From the NCBI GenBank assembly GCA_964196055.1, contig CAXMSF010000155.1, positions 1 to 14,894 on the forward strand: 14,894 bases of DNA. The letters run 5' to 3'. The DNA is from JAFDEI01 sp964196055. Its GTDB lineage: Bacteria; Myxococcota_A; UBA9160; SMWR01. How positions within the stretch are numbered: position 1 is the stretch's first letter; every line of letters starts with the position of its first letter. The position numbers and the translations under genes were made by a program. Below the pieces are notes generated by a model. That model had not been told where the DNA came from. It was given only the letters and a program-made list of their open reading frames with translations, and did no database searches. This document shows, in pieces, positions 1 to 5,786 of this stretch.

Positions 1-181
1 GGCTGCCTCCGTGTGGGCCGGATGGTGCCGGTGCTCGCTGGCGATTTCAAGGCGCCGACGAATTCGCGTAGAAGAATTCAGGGCTCGAACATGCCGTCCG
101 TCTTCGAAGGCAGGACCTCGAGCGCCACCCTGAAGCGTCAGAAGAAGCCCTTTCCCCGGCGGAGCGCGTTTCGGCGTGCAC
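1..181. other. No supported gene at the left edge
   Basis: This stretch has open frames on both strands, but their translations are rich in Arg, Pro and Ser and show no domain, signal peptide or motif. They look like chance frames of GC-rich DNA. The first supported element is a possible promoter at 182-190. The true upstream neighbour lies outside the window. Confidence 0.5.
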
Positions 182-190
182 TGTTATCGT
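182..190 (+). promoter_or_regulatory. Possible extended -10 promoter element
   Basis: The sequence TGTTATCGT fits TGnTAnnnT (extended -10). It lies upstream of the lipoprotein gene starting near 311 and would place transcription start near 197. No convincing -35 is visible. Similar elements occur in other gaps of this window, which is the main support. Confidence 0.3.
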
Positions 191-310
191 TTCCCACGGG
201 CGATCGAGCAAGGCGCCCTCCAGCCTTCGGCGGGCCCGACCCACCGCATCCCGGACGAGTCCGTGCAGACCGATTCAGCCGCAGACCTCGAGAGCGACAT
301 TTCGCGTGCC

Positions 311-964
311 GTGCGATTCGGGTGGCTGCTCACCGCGTACCTGCTCGCGCTGCTCCTTGGTTGTTCGTTTACGGCAAACGCCGAAGCCGAGAGCGCACCG
401 GAGATCACTCCGTATTTCGAGCGGCGTGACGCCGACGTCTACCTCGTCCCGGTAGGCGCCTGCTCGAAGCAAACCCTGGTACTGCTCGCCGATTACTACG
501 AGCACGACCTCGGCATCCGAATGGGAATCGCACCCGCCCTGCCCTATCGCGACGGCTTGTACAATCCGCAGCGGAAACAGCTCGCCACCGAACCGGTGAT
601 CGCGTGGATGATGACGAAGCTCGAAGACTATTCGACCAACGCGGATTCGATCTTCATCGGCGTCACCCACAATGACATCTACATCGCCACCTCGAGCCTT
701 CCGTTCGCCTACGAGCAGCGCATCCCGCCACACCACGCCTTCGTTTCGAGTTTTCGGACGTCACGGAAACCCGCCGACGACATCGCCGAGATCACCGAGG
801 TACAACCGAACCTCCGCAAGCTCGTGACCAGGACCATCGGCGCGCTTCGCTTCGGGAAGCCCGACAGCGCCGATCCCCGAAACGTGATGTACGGTCCGAT
901 CCGAGGCCTGGACGACCTCGAGGCCATCGACGAGTCGACCGCCCGAAGCACGTTGATCGAATGA
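311..964 (+). CDS. Archaemetzincin-like lipoprotein lacking the HExxH motif
   Basis: The predicted product is a 217-residue lipoprotein. From the GTG at 311 the N terminus is a short basic n-region, a Leu/Ala-rich core and a lipobox (LLGC, Cys18). An earlier in-frame GTG at 263 or ATG at 176 would bury that signal, so I prefer 311, although its Shine-Dalgarno is weak. Residues 113-150 (IFIGVTHNDIYI, then FAYEQ...AFVSSFR) follow the archaemetzincin pattern of a 'GIT..DlY' strand, an 'FvFG' turn and a 'vvS..R' strand. Residues 168-207 sit where archaemetzincins carry HExxHxxGxxHC, but read TRTIGALRFG and then NVMYGPIRGLDDL. The metal ligands and Cys ligands are therefore missing. I infer a non-catalytic or re-purposed relative at the inner face of the outer membrane. 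The gene ends in an ATGA overlap with the next frame. The family link is by pattern only. Confidence 0.6.
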   Translation: MRFGWLLTAYLLALLLGCSFTANAEAESAPEITPYFERRDADVYLVPVGACSKQTLVLLADYYEHDLGIRMGIAPALPYRDGLYNPQRKQLATEPVIAWMMTKLEDYSTNADSIFIGVTHNDIYIATSSLPFAYEQRIPPHHAFVSSFRTSRKPADDIAEITEVQPNLRKLVTRTIGALRFGKPDSADPRNVMYGPIRGLDDLEAIDESTARSTLIE

Positions 965-1143
965 CGGCGCTCTCGATCGGCCCGGCGCTGTTCTTCTTCA
1001 CGATGGGAGTCGTCGCGCTCGTGCAGCCGGAGCGGGTCCTCGCCCTGTTCGGAACTCCACGGCTAACGCTCGACGGTCGCAACGAGGTCCGTGAGCGATT
1101 TCGAGAATCGAGCTGGGAGCGATCGCTCGTCCCATTGAGGTGA
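961..1143 (+). pseudogene. Truncated DUF4345-like membrane protein fragment
   Basis: The frame encodes 60 residues and starts inside the stop of the preceding gene (ATGA). Residues 1-44 hold one hydrophobic segment (about 5-20) followed by QPERVLALFGTPRLTLDGRNEVR. This resembles the start of DUF4345-type four-helix membrane proteins, where a GRNEVRA(V)YGG segment leads into further helices. Here the similarity stops after NEVR, and the last 16 residues are charged, unrelated sequence ending in TGA. I could not find the missing part in either other plus-strand frame of the next 100 bases, so this looks like a 3' truncation rather than a single frameshift. It could still be a short expressed one-helix protein. 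Confidence 0.45.
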
Positions 1144-1162
1144 CGAACGCCGCGCTTCGCTG

Positions 1163-1171
1163 TGATATTCT
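1163..1171 (+). promoter_or_regulatory. Possible extended -10 promoter for the 59-residue lipoprotein
   Basis: The sequence TGATATTCT fits TGnTAnnnT and lies 65 bases upstream of the ATG at 1236. A TTGAGG at 1135-1140 is too far upstream (25 bases from the TATTCT hexamer) to be a standard -35. Confidence 0.35.
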
Positions 1172-1235
1172 CACCGCGAAGCCGGCCGGTAGACCCGAGT
1201 GGTGAGCCCGCTCGACAATAGCGAGGTAGACGACC

Positions 1236-1415
1236 ATGAGACGCACGACCGCAAGACTCCTGCCGATCGCGTTGGCGCTGTCCGCAACACTCGCGCTCGG
1301 TTGCACTCGAACGCTCGGCGCTCCCACGGGCGATGACGAGTATGATGCCGAGAGCAACGAAGAGGCCATGCAGGACGAAGAAGACCGGGAAGCCTGGGAG
1401 AGCATCAACCGCTGA
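1236..1415 (+). CDS. Small acidic lipoprotein (59 aa)
   Basis: I do not recognise a family. The predicted 59-residue product begins MRRTTARLLPIALALSATLA and continues with a clean lipobox LALGC (Cys23). The mature part is only about 37 residues and strongly acidic (runs such as GDDEYDAESNEEAMQDEEDR). The ATG at 1236 has GAGG at 1223-1226, slightly far but usable. It is short enough to be missed by length-filtered gene calling. The charge and size recall small envelope lipoproteins of unknown role. It precedes the rhodanese by 53 bases and could share its transcript. The gap between them includes a weak 5-bp hairpin at 1427-1442. Confidence 0.6.
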   Translation: MRRTTARLLPIALALSATLALGCTRTLGAPTGDDEYDAESNEEAMQDEEDREAWESINR

Positions 1416-1468
1416 ACCCGAATGCGGCGGGCCGAAACCCGCGCGGCTCGCGAATCCCGAGGTTGCTC

Positions 1469-1864
1469 ATGATCCGATACGCCACACCAATCGTCGCGCT
1501 CCTGCTCGTCGCCGTGGGGGTCGCCTGCGCGGAAGGCCCCGCCGCCGCCACGATCAGCCAGAAGGATCTCGCGACGCGGATTTCCGACGCGTCGGCGCCG
1601 GTGATCTTCGACGTTCGCAGCCAGAAGGAGTTCGCGAGCGGACACGTCCCGAGCGCGGTGAACCTGCCCTACGACGAGATCGTGGATCGTCTGGCCGACC
1701 AGAAACTGGAGCCCGATGACGAGATCGTCGTCTACTGCGAGTCGGGGCGCCGGGCCGCGATCGCCGAGGAAGCGCTCCGCCAGGCCGGCTTCACCAGCGT
1801 CCGCCACCTCGAAGGCGACATGCGCGGCTGGCGGGAAAGCCGTCTGCCCTGCGACGGTTGTTGA
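1469..1864 (+). CDS. Periplasmic single-domain rhodanese (sulfurtransferase)
   Basis: The product is a 131-residue rhodanese, a family that transfers sulfane sulfur through a catalytic cysteine. An N-terminal signal (MIRYATPIVALLLVAVGVACA) is followed by the rhodanese fold: FDVRSQKEFASGHVPSAVNLPYDEI (the CH2A-like region) and the active-site loop YCESGRRA, whose Cys (residue 90) begins the usual six-residue loop with its basic residue. The last residues are CDGC, a C-terminal CxxC beyond the standard fold. I start at ATG 1469 because GAGG at 1459-1462 is well spaced; a TTG at 1463 is possible. Signal cleavage after ACA is plausible; the Cys within it is a poor lipobox. The small membrane protein gene follows 19 bases later. 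Confidence 0.88.
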   Translation: MIRYATPIVALLLVAVGVACAEGPAAATISQKDLATRISDASAPVIFDVRSQKEFASGHVPSAVNLPYDEIVDRLADQKLEPDDEIVVYCESGRRAAIAEEALRQAGFTSVRHLEGDMRGWRESRLPCDGC

Positions 1865-1883
1865 AAGCGATCCGGGAGCCACG

Positions 1884-2114
1884 ATGGCCGGCAGCGAAGC
1901 TCGTGACGATGGCGAATCGACTGCGGCGGGCTGGCTCGCAGCACTTCGGCGCAATCGCACCTTCACCGCATTGTTCGTGATCTGCATCGTCGCGGGAGCG
2001 TTCGCCGGCGTCCTCTACCTCCCCGCGGAGTTCTCTTGGATCCGCAGACTGCTTGGGGGCGCAATCAGCGGGGGCGGTGTCGCGTTCCTGATGACCGCGA
2101 CGAAGTTGCTGTAG
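1884..2114 (+). CDS. Small two-helix inner-membrane protein (76 aa)
   Basis: The predicted product has a charged N terminus (about residues 1-26) and two hydrophobic segments at about 28-48 (FTALFVICIVAGAFAGVLYL) and 56-74 (LLGGAISGGGVAFLMTATKL), the second Gly-rich. I do not recognise a family. The ATG at 1884 is chosen because GGGAG lies at 1874-1878 with good spacing and because the frame upstream is low-quality shadow of the rhodanese gene. The 19-base gap suggests co-transcription with the rhodanese. Small Gly-rich membrane proteins next to sulfurtransferases sometimes help anchor or transport sulfur species, but nothing in the sequence proves that here. Confidence 0.7.
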   Translation: MAGSEARDDGESTAAGWLAALRRNRTFTALFVICIVAGAFAGVLYLPAEFSWIRRLLGGAISGGGVAFLMTATKLL

Positions 2115-2144
2115 TCACCCACGAGCTTCACCGGGTCGCCGTCG

Positions 2145-2161
2145 CGGGGATGAGAGCCCCG
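2145..2161. terminator. Weak hairpin between convergent genes
   Basis: CGGGG, then a 7-base loop, then CCCCG forms a 5-bp GC stem (6 with a G-T pair) in the 74-base gap between the convergent membrane-protein and histone-fold genes. On the plus strand it is followed by TTCT, not a long T tract. Position suggests a shared terminator; strength is low. Confidence 0.3.
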
Positions 2162-2188
2162 TTCTGCCGAGAAGAGGAAGCGGCCGAT

Positions 2189-2737
2189 TCAGCGCGAATC
2201 GTCGGGAATATCCCGATCGAGCACGGTCTTGCGCTCGAGGCGTGCAGCGTTCGCGATCGCTTCATCACAAATGCGTCGCACCGCATCCGAGAGCGGGGCC
2301 AGAATTCCATCGGAAGTATTGAATCCGGACTTCGCGCGGATGTAGTCCTTGAGCCTGCTCGCAACGATCAGGATCTCGCGCGGAACCTCGGCGGTGGGAG
2401 ACGCTGCCGAAGCCGGAACGATTCGCCGTCGCCCCGTCGCGGTGGCGCTGGCGTTCACGTCCTCACGCGCCTTCACGTCCCTGCTCGCCTTCACGCCACC
2501 GCTCGCCTTCGGCTTGGGGGACTCGGTCTCCGCCACCCGTGGTGCGGATTTTTCGACGGCCCAGGTCTCGCGGTGCTTTGCTTCCGGCAGGTGCACTTCC
2601 CAACACGTCACCGTGCAGAACACCAGCCCTGTCCGCTTGCGATTGCACGTCGAAACATTGCACACCCAGTAGGTGGCGCCGAGTCCGATCGGCTGCTTGC
2701 AGGTGCTACAACGCCGCCACGCCTCACCAGTCGTCAT
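2189..2737 (-). CDS. Zinc-finger plus histone-fold DNA-binding protein
   Basis: The product is 182 residues in three parts. Residues 10-55 hold paired ligands C10/C13, C26/C31, C41/C45 and H49/H55, the spacing of a two-zinc cross-brace finger (ZZ/MYND/RING-like). Residues 60-118 are a low-complexity linker with hexapeptide repeats. Residues 119-180 read as a histone fold: helix 1 (EILIVASRLKDYIRAKSG), a long helix 2 (about 146-167), then RKTVLDRDIPDD, matching the histone 'RKTV...D' loop and a short helix 3. Prokaryotic histones with an N-terminal zinc finger have been described, and this probably belongs there. It likely binds DNA in the nucleoid as a dimer. The ATG at 2737 is fixed by GGAGG five bases upstream; a longer frame from 2782 lacks such a site. 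A TGnTAnnnT element at 2768-2760 could be its own promoter. The YaiI gene lies upstream on the same strand. Confidence 0.78.
   Translation of the reverse strand: MTTGEAWRRCSTCKQPIGLGATYWVCNVSTCNRKRTGLVFCTVTCWEVHLPEAKHRETWAVEKSAPRVAETESPKPKASGGVKASRDVKAREDVNASATATGRRRIVPASAASPTAEVPREILIVASRLKDYIRAKSGFNTSDGILAPLSDAVRRICDEAIANAARLERKTVLDRDIPDDSR
2438..2509 (-). repeat. 18-bp tandem repeats encoding hexapeptides in the linker
   Basis: Four imperfect 18-base units encode KASGGV, KASRDV, KAREDV and NASATA (residues 77-100 of the zinc-finger/histone-fold protein). On the plus strand the pattern shows as repeated GCCTTCACG-type units. Such in-frame repeats can expand or contract without breaking the reading frame. 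They form a charged, probably disordered hinge between the finger and the histone fold. Confidence 0.6.
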
Positions 2738-2759
2738 CGCAACCTCCGAATGGCCGCCG

Positions 2760-2768
2760 AGGGTAGCA
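2760..2768 (-). promoter_or_regulatory. Possible extended -10 promoter for the histone-fold gene
   Basis: Read on the minus strand, TGCTACCCT fits TGnTAnnnT. It would start transcription near 2753, giving a leader of about 16 bases that contains the GGAGG at 2747-2743 and the ATG at 2737. No clear -35 is seen. Confidence 0.35.
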
Positions 2769-2806
2769 CCCGGAACAGGCATCCATCCCGCGGCGTCGTT
2801 TCGCCC

Positions 2807-3284
2807 TCACTCATCGCGCCGACGCCGTCCCGACTGGATCAACTGATCGAGTCTGGAAAGAAATCGCGAACGATCCTTCGGCTGGATCGGCCGCGGCCCA
2901 CCGGACAACACACCCATCTCACGGAGTTCGGAATTAAGCGCACGCGTAGCAAGCGCGCCGCCGATCGAATCCTCGGTAAATTCACGACCGTTCGGGCCGA
3001 GTACGCGTGCGCCACGCTCCAGGCAACGCGCCGCCAGCGGGATGTCGGCCGTGATTGCGATATCGCCTTCGTAGATGTTCTCCGCGATCCAGTCATCGGC
3101 TACGTCGGCGCCCTTGCCGACGACGACCAACTCGACACCGGTCTCGGGTGGTACCGCCATGCGGGAGTTTGCCACCAGCACGATCCGAAGGTCATAACGC
3201 GATCCGACAGCGTAGATTTCGTCCTTGACCGGACATGCATCTGCGTCGACGAAGATCTCGATGGCGGCGTCCCCGAGTGGTCAT
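2807..3284 (-). CDS. YaiI/YqxD (UPF0178, DUF188) protein with a damaged or unusual 5' end
   Basis: The product matches the UPF0178 family (PIN-like fold, about 150 residues). Conserved blocks are FVDADACPVKDEIY, LVANSRM, ELVVVGKGADVADDWI, DIAITADIPLAARCLERGA, LGPNGREFTEDSIG and GGPRP..DRSRFL. The frame with the essential DADACP block is open up to the ATC at 3262-3260, but it holds no ATG, GTG or TTG between an upstream stop and that block. The first standard start in frame (GTG, 3181) would delete the motif. The ATG at 3284 is one base out of frame. Removing one base, for example from CCCC at 3271-3274, joins it to give MTTRDAAIEIFVDADACP, a natural start of about 158 residues. So this is a frameshift (real or sequencing error) or a rare ATC start. 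The rest of the gene looks intact. The exact cellular role of the family is not known to me. Confidence 0.85.
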
Positions 3285-3339
3285 TCCGAATCTGCGAGGC
3301 CCGGGCGCCCCAACGATCGAGCGCGCGACGCCTCTGCCG

Positions 3340-3348
3340 TGTTACAGT
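3340..3348 (+). promoter_or_regulatory. Possible extended -10 promoter for the DUF3012 lipoprotein
   Basis: TGTTACAGT fits TGnTAnnnT and lies in the 182-base gap between the divergent YaiI and DUF3012 genes. It would give a leader of about 110 bases. No good -35 is seen. Confidence 0.3.
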
Positions 3349-3466
3349 CGGCGTGGTTGAACGATCGCGATTTTACGTGAGTGAAACAAGTCCCCGATCC
3401 CCTGACCTGGTGCCACCTGCTCCTCGATCGGTCGAAATTCGAACGAACGCTCATCTTGGAGGTGAC

Positions 3467-3649
3467 ATGCTACGCGTTTCGAGTCGTATTGCAGCAATCG
3501 GTTTCGCGCTGGTCTTTTCGCTGGGAATCGCGGCCTGCTCACTACAGGTCGGCAGCGACGCATGGTGCGAGAAGATGAAGGAGAGGGACAAGGCGAAATG
3601 GAGCGCCGAGGATGCGGGAAACTTCGCGAAGCACTGTATCTTGAAATAG
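3467..3649 (+). CDS. DUF3012 family small lipoprotein (60 aa)
   Basis: The 60-residue product has a signal (MLRVSSRIAAIGFALVFSLG) with lipobox IAAC (Cys24) and a mature part reading VGSDAWCEKMKERDKAKWSAEDAGNFAKHC. The WC..MK, KW.A.DA..FAKHC pattern is that of DUF3012 proteins, small envelope lipoproteins of unknown function. Two more cysteines (34 and 57) could form a disulfide. The ATG at 3467 is fixed by a near-perfect GGAGGTGA at 3458-3465. The same leader, GGAGGTGAC directly before ATG, recurs before the monooxygenase at 7428. A long frame running through this region from 2036 shares the C terminus, but its upstream part is antisense to two real genes. A perfect hairpin begins just after the stop. 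Confidence 0.85.
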   Translation: MLRVSSRIAAIGFALVFSLGIAACSLQVGSDAWCEKMKERDKAKWSAEDAGNFAKHCILK

Positions 3650-3650
3650 C

Positions 3651-3678
3651 CCTGGGCGCCGACCTGCCGACGCCCAGG
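3651..3678 (+). terminator. Perfect 8-bp hairpin after the DUF3012 gene
   Basis: CCTGGGCG and CGCCCAGG are exact inverse complements around a 12-base loop, starting two bases after the stop codon. No T tract follows, so it may act as an mRNA 3' stabiliser or a weak/Rho-assisted terminator. The GST gene starts 21 bases later. Confidence 0.5.
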
Positions 3679-3698
3679 AAGCACAAGGTTGGCCGAGT

Positions 3699-4331
3699 GT
3701 GATCCTTCATTTCTTTCCGGTCGCTCCGAATCCAACCAAGGTGCGTCTTTACATCGCCGAGAAGGAGGCAGGTGGCGCCGCAATCGGCATCGACGAGTCA
3801 CTCGTCAACCTGCCGTCGGGTGAACAGAATTCGCCCGAGCACCTCGCGCGCAATCCCCTCGGAAAATTGCCGGCACTCGAGCTCGATGACGGCAGCTGCG
3901 TGGTCGAGTCGCTTGCGATCATCGAGTTCCTCGAAGAACTCCACCCCGAACCGGCGATGATCGGCCGGAATCCGCGTGAGCGCGCCCGGGTACGCGAACT
4001 CGAGCGCATCTGCGACCTCGGCGTACTGGTCTCGATCGCGCGTATAGTCCACGCGACTCGGTCGCCACTCGGGCTCCCGCCGTCGCCCGAAATCGCCGAG
4101 AACGCCCAGGGGGCGCTGAAACGCCCGCTCCGGCTGCTGGATGATTGCCTCGCGGACGGACGCTCCTTCGTCGCGGGATCGCAGCCAACCGTCGCCGATT
4201 GCACCCTGGCCGCGGCGCTACAGTTCGGGCGTTTCGGTGAAGTCGCGCTCGACCCGTCACTCGAAAACCTGCACGCTTGGGATCGGCGCTTCCGTGAACG
4301 CCCTTCCGCCAGGTCCGTGCTGGTGGTCTGA
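3699..4331 (+). CDS. Glutathione S-transferase family protein
   Basis: The product (210 residues) has an N-terminal thioredoxin-like domain (about 1-82) with NPLGKLPALELDDG, whose Pro58 is the cis-proline of the glutathione site, and ESLAIIEFLEE (Glu70, Ser71 bind the glutathione gamma-glutamyl part). The helical C-terminal domain carries the N-capping box in QPTVADCTLAAALQF. Length and order are normal for the family. The residue that activates glutathione is not clear: the N-terminal segment FPVAPNPTKV has no obvious Ser or Cys at the expected place. The start is GTG at 3699. It is first in a probable operon: the DUF1145-like gene follows after 17 bases, then a second GST. Likely a cytosolic conjugation or detoxification enzyme; the substrate is unknown. 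Confidence 0.88.
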   Translation: MILHFFPVAPNPTKVRLYIAEKEAGGAAIGIDESLVNLPSGEQNSPEHLARNPLGKLPALELDDGSCVVESLAIIEFLEELHPEPAMIGRNPRERARVRELERICDLGVLVSIARIVHATRSPLGLPPSPEIAENAQGALKRPLRLLDDCLADGRSFVAGSQPTVADCTLAAALQFGRFGEVALDPSLENLHAWDRRFRERPSARSVLVV

Positions 4332-4348
4332 ACCCGGAGAGGAGTCGC

Positions 4349-4618
4349 ATGCATCCCGGAAAAATCGTCCTGATCATCACCTGGGCCTACGGACTCGGTT
4401 CCTTCGTCATCGCACCGGAATCGACGGCCGCAGGCGTCGGCCGCCTGCTGTTCTGGGGAATGGCCGCCATCCACGTCATCGAGTGCGCAGTCTTCCTTCC
4501 CGCGATCCGGCGTGCTGAAGGATCGATCGGTTCTCATCTCGCACAAGTCTTTGCATTCGGCTTTCTGCACCTTCAGGAGATCGGCGCGTTTGCAAAGCCC
4601 GGCGACCCGAAACCCTGA
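4349..4618 (+). CDS. DUF1145-like small membrane protein
   Basis: The 89-residue product is hydrophobic, with segments at about 5-22, 31-52 and 64-78. It contains GRLLFWGMAAIHVIECAVFLPAIRR and AQVFAFGFLHLQEI, resembling YhhL/DUF1145 proteins (a His-x-x-x-x-x Leu/Phe pattern in the second helix and a FG..hl.e motif in the third). The function of that family is unknown. The ATG at 4349 has a good GAGAGGAG at 4335-4342. It sits between two GST genes with gaps of 17 and 16 bases, so it is surely co-transcribed with them and may share a role in handling lipophilic compounds; that link is inference. Confidence 0.65.
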   Translation: MHPGKIVLIITWAYGLGSFVIAPESTAAGVGRLLFWGMAAIHVIECAVFLPAIRRAEGSIGSHLAQVFAFGFLHLQEIGAFAKPGDPKP

Positions 4619-4634
4619 ACCGCGCACCCCCTGA

Positions 4635-5786
4635 ATGGATCCGGACGTCTACACCCTCTATCGACTCGATGTCTCGTACTTCAGCGGCAAGCTCGAGGCC
4701 TATCTCCAGTACAAGCAGATCCCGTTTCGACGCGTCGAAGTCTCGAATCAGGTCATGCGCAAGACGGTCCTCCCGAACACGGGCATCGCGAAGGTGCCGG
4801 TCCTTCGAACGCCCGAAGGCATCTGGCTCCAGGACACGACACCGATCATCGACTACCTCGAAGCCCGCCACGCGGACGGCCCGATCCTTCCGCTCGACCC
4901 CAGGCAGGCCTTCTGCTGCCGACTACTCGAAGACCACGCAGACGAATGGTTGTGGCGGCCGGCGCTGCATTACCGCTGGAGTTACCGACCCGACGCACGC
5001 CTGCTGAGCCGCCGCATCGCCGAGGCGATCGTGGATGACCTACCGGTCCCGAAGGCGCTTGCTGCGCGTTTCGTTGCCGGACGCCAACACCGCGTCTACG
5101 TGGCCGGTGACGGAGTCTGCACGGAGACCCGCAAGCATGTCGAATCGATCTACCTCACCACCCTCGACCGCCTCGAAGCGATCCTCGAAGGACGTCGGTT
5201 CCTGCTTGGCGGGCGCCCCAGCCTCGCCGATTTCGGATTCTTCGCATCGATGTTCCGACACTTCAGCCTCGACCCGACGCCCGGACGAATCATGCGCGAC
5301 CGCGCTCCTCGCACGTATGCCTGGGTGGCCCGGATGTGGGCCGCGCGCCACTCGCAAATCGACGGCGAGTGGGAGCCCGCGGGTCGACTCCCGCCGGAGT
5401 GGGCAGCGTTGCTTCGCGATACCGCGGCCTATCTCAGCTACCTGCACGCGAACGCGGCAGCGTGGCGCGAAGGCCGGCAGCGCTTCGACTGGGAGGTCGA
5501 CGGCGTGCGCTATCGCGACACTCCGGTCGTGCAGTACCGCGTCTGGTGCCGCGAGCGGCTCCAGCATCACTTCGACGCACTGCCCGATGACGCTGCGGCC
5601 GAGGTTCGCGCCGACCTCGAGAATGCGGGCGCATGGCAACCGCTGTGGCGCGACGGCCGCATCGCTTCCGGCCTGCACGATGGCGACGAGCCGCCGATCT
5701 GCCGAGGTCGCGGCCGGGCCGCCCGAATTCCGGGCAGCGGTTGGACCGCATGGAACCTCCCACGCCCCGGCAACCAGCATGCCTGA
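4635..5786 (+). CDS. Long glutathione S-transferase family protein with C-terminal extension
   Basis: The product is 383 residues, far longer than a usual GST (about 210-230). Residues 4-85 form the thioredoxin-like domain (YTLYRLDVSYFSGKLEAYL, KVPVL with the cis-Pro, and QDTTPIIDYLE in place of the usual E/D-S-x-A-I). The helical domain runs to about 235 and includes the N-capping box RPSLADFGFFASM. About 240-355 is an extra region with aromatic and charged residues (LRDTAAYLSYLHANAAAWREG, DTPVVQYRVWCRERLQHHF) that I do not recognise, and the last 30 residues look unstructured. The ATG at 4635 lacks a strong Shine-Dalgarno, consistent with coupling to the gene 16 bases upstream. The C terminus overlaps the DUF4262 start by 8 bases. 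Confidence 0.83.
   Translation: MDPDVYTLYRLDVSYFSGKLEAYLQYKQIPFRRVEVSNQVMRKTVLPNTGIAKVPVLRTPEGIWLQDTTPIIDYLEARHADGPILPLDPRQAFCCRLLEDHADEWLWRPALHYRWSYRPDARLLSRRIAEAIVDDLPVPKALAARFVAGRQHRVYVAGDGVCTETRKHVESIYLTTLDRLEAILEGRRFLLGGRPSLADFGFFASMFRHFSLDPTPGRIMRDRAPRTYAWVARMWAARHSQIDGEWEPAGRLPPEWAALLRDTAAYLSYLHANAAAWREGRQRFDWEVDGVRYRDTPVVQYRVWCRERLQHHFDALPDDAAAEVRADLENAGAWQPLWRDGRIASGLHDGDEPPICRGRGRAARIPGSGWTAWNLPRPGNQHA

Noticed and set aside
13..429. 138-codon plus-strand frame at the left edge
   Set aside because: It overlaps the lipoprotein signal region in another phase and has no recognisable domain; composition is typical of a GC-rich shadow frame.
1427..1442. 5-bp hairpin before the rhodanese
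   Set aside because: The stem is short, in GC-rich sequence, with no T tract; likely chance.
998..1987. 329-codon minus-strand frame
   Set aside because: It is antisense to the lipoprotein, rhodanese and membrane-protein genes; the translation is Arg/Ala/Ser-rich without domains.
2036..3466. Long open plus-strand frame through this stretch
   Set aside because: It runs antisense to the histone-fold and YaiI genes, has no motif and biased composition; only its last 60 residues (3467-3649) are a real gene with its own Shine-Dalgarno.
3749..4627. 292-codon minus-strand frame
   Set aside because: It is antisense to the GST and DUF1145-like genes and shows only low-complexity Arg/Ser sequence.
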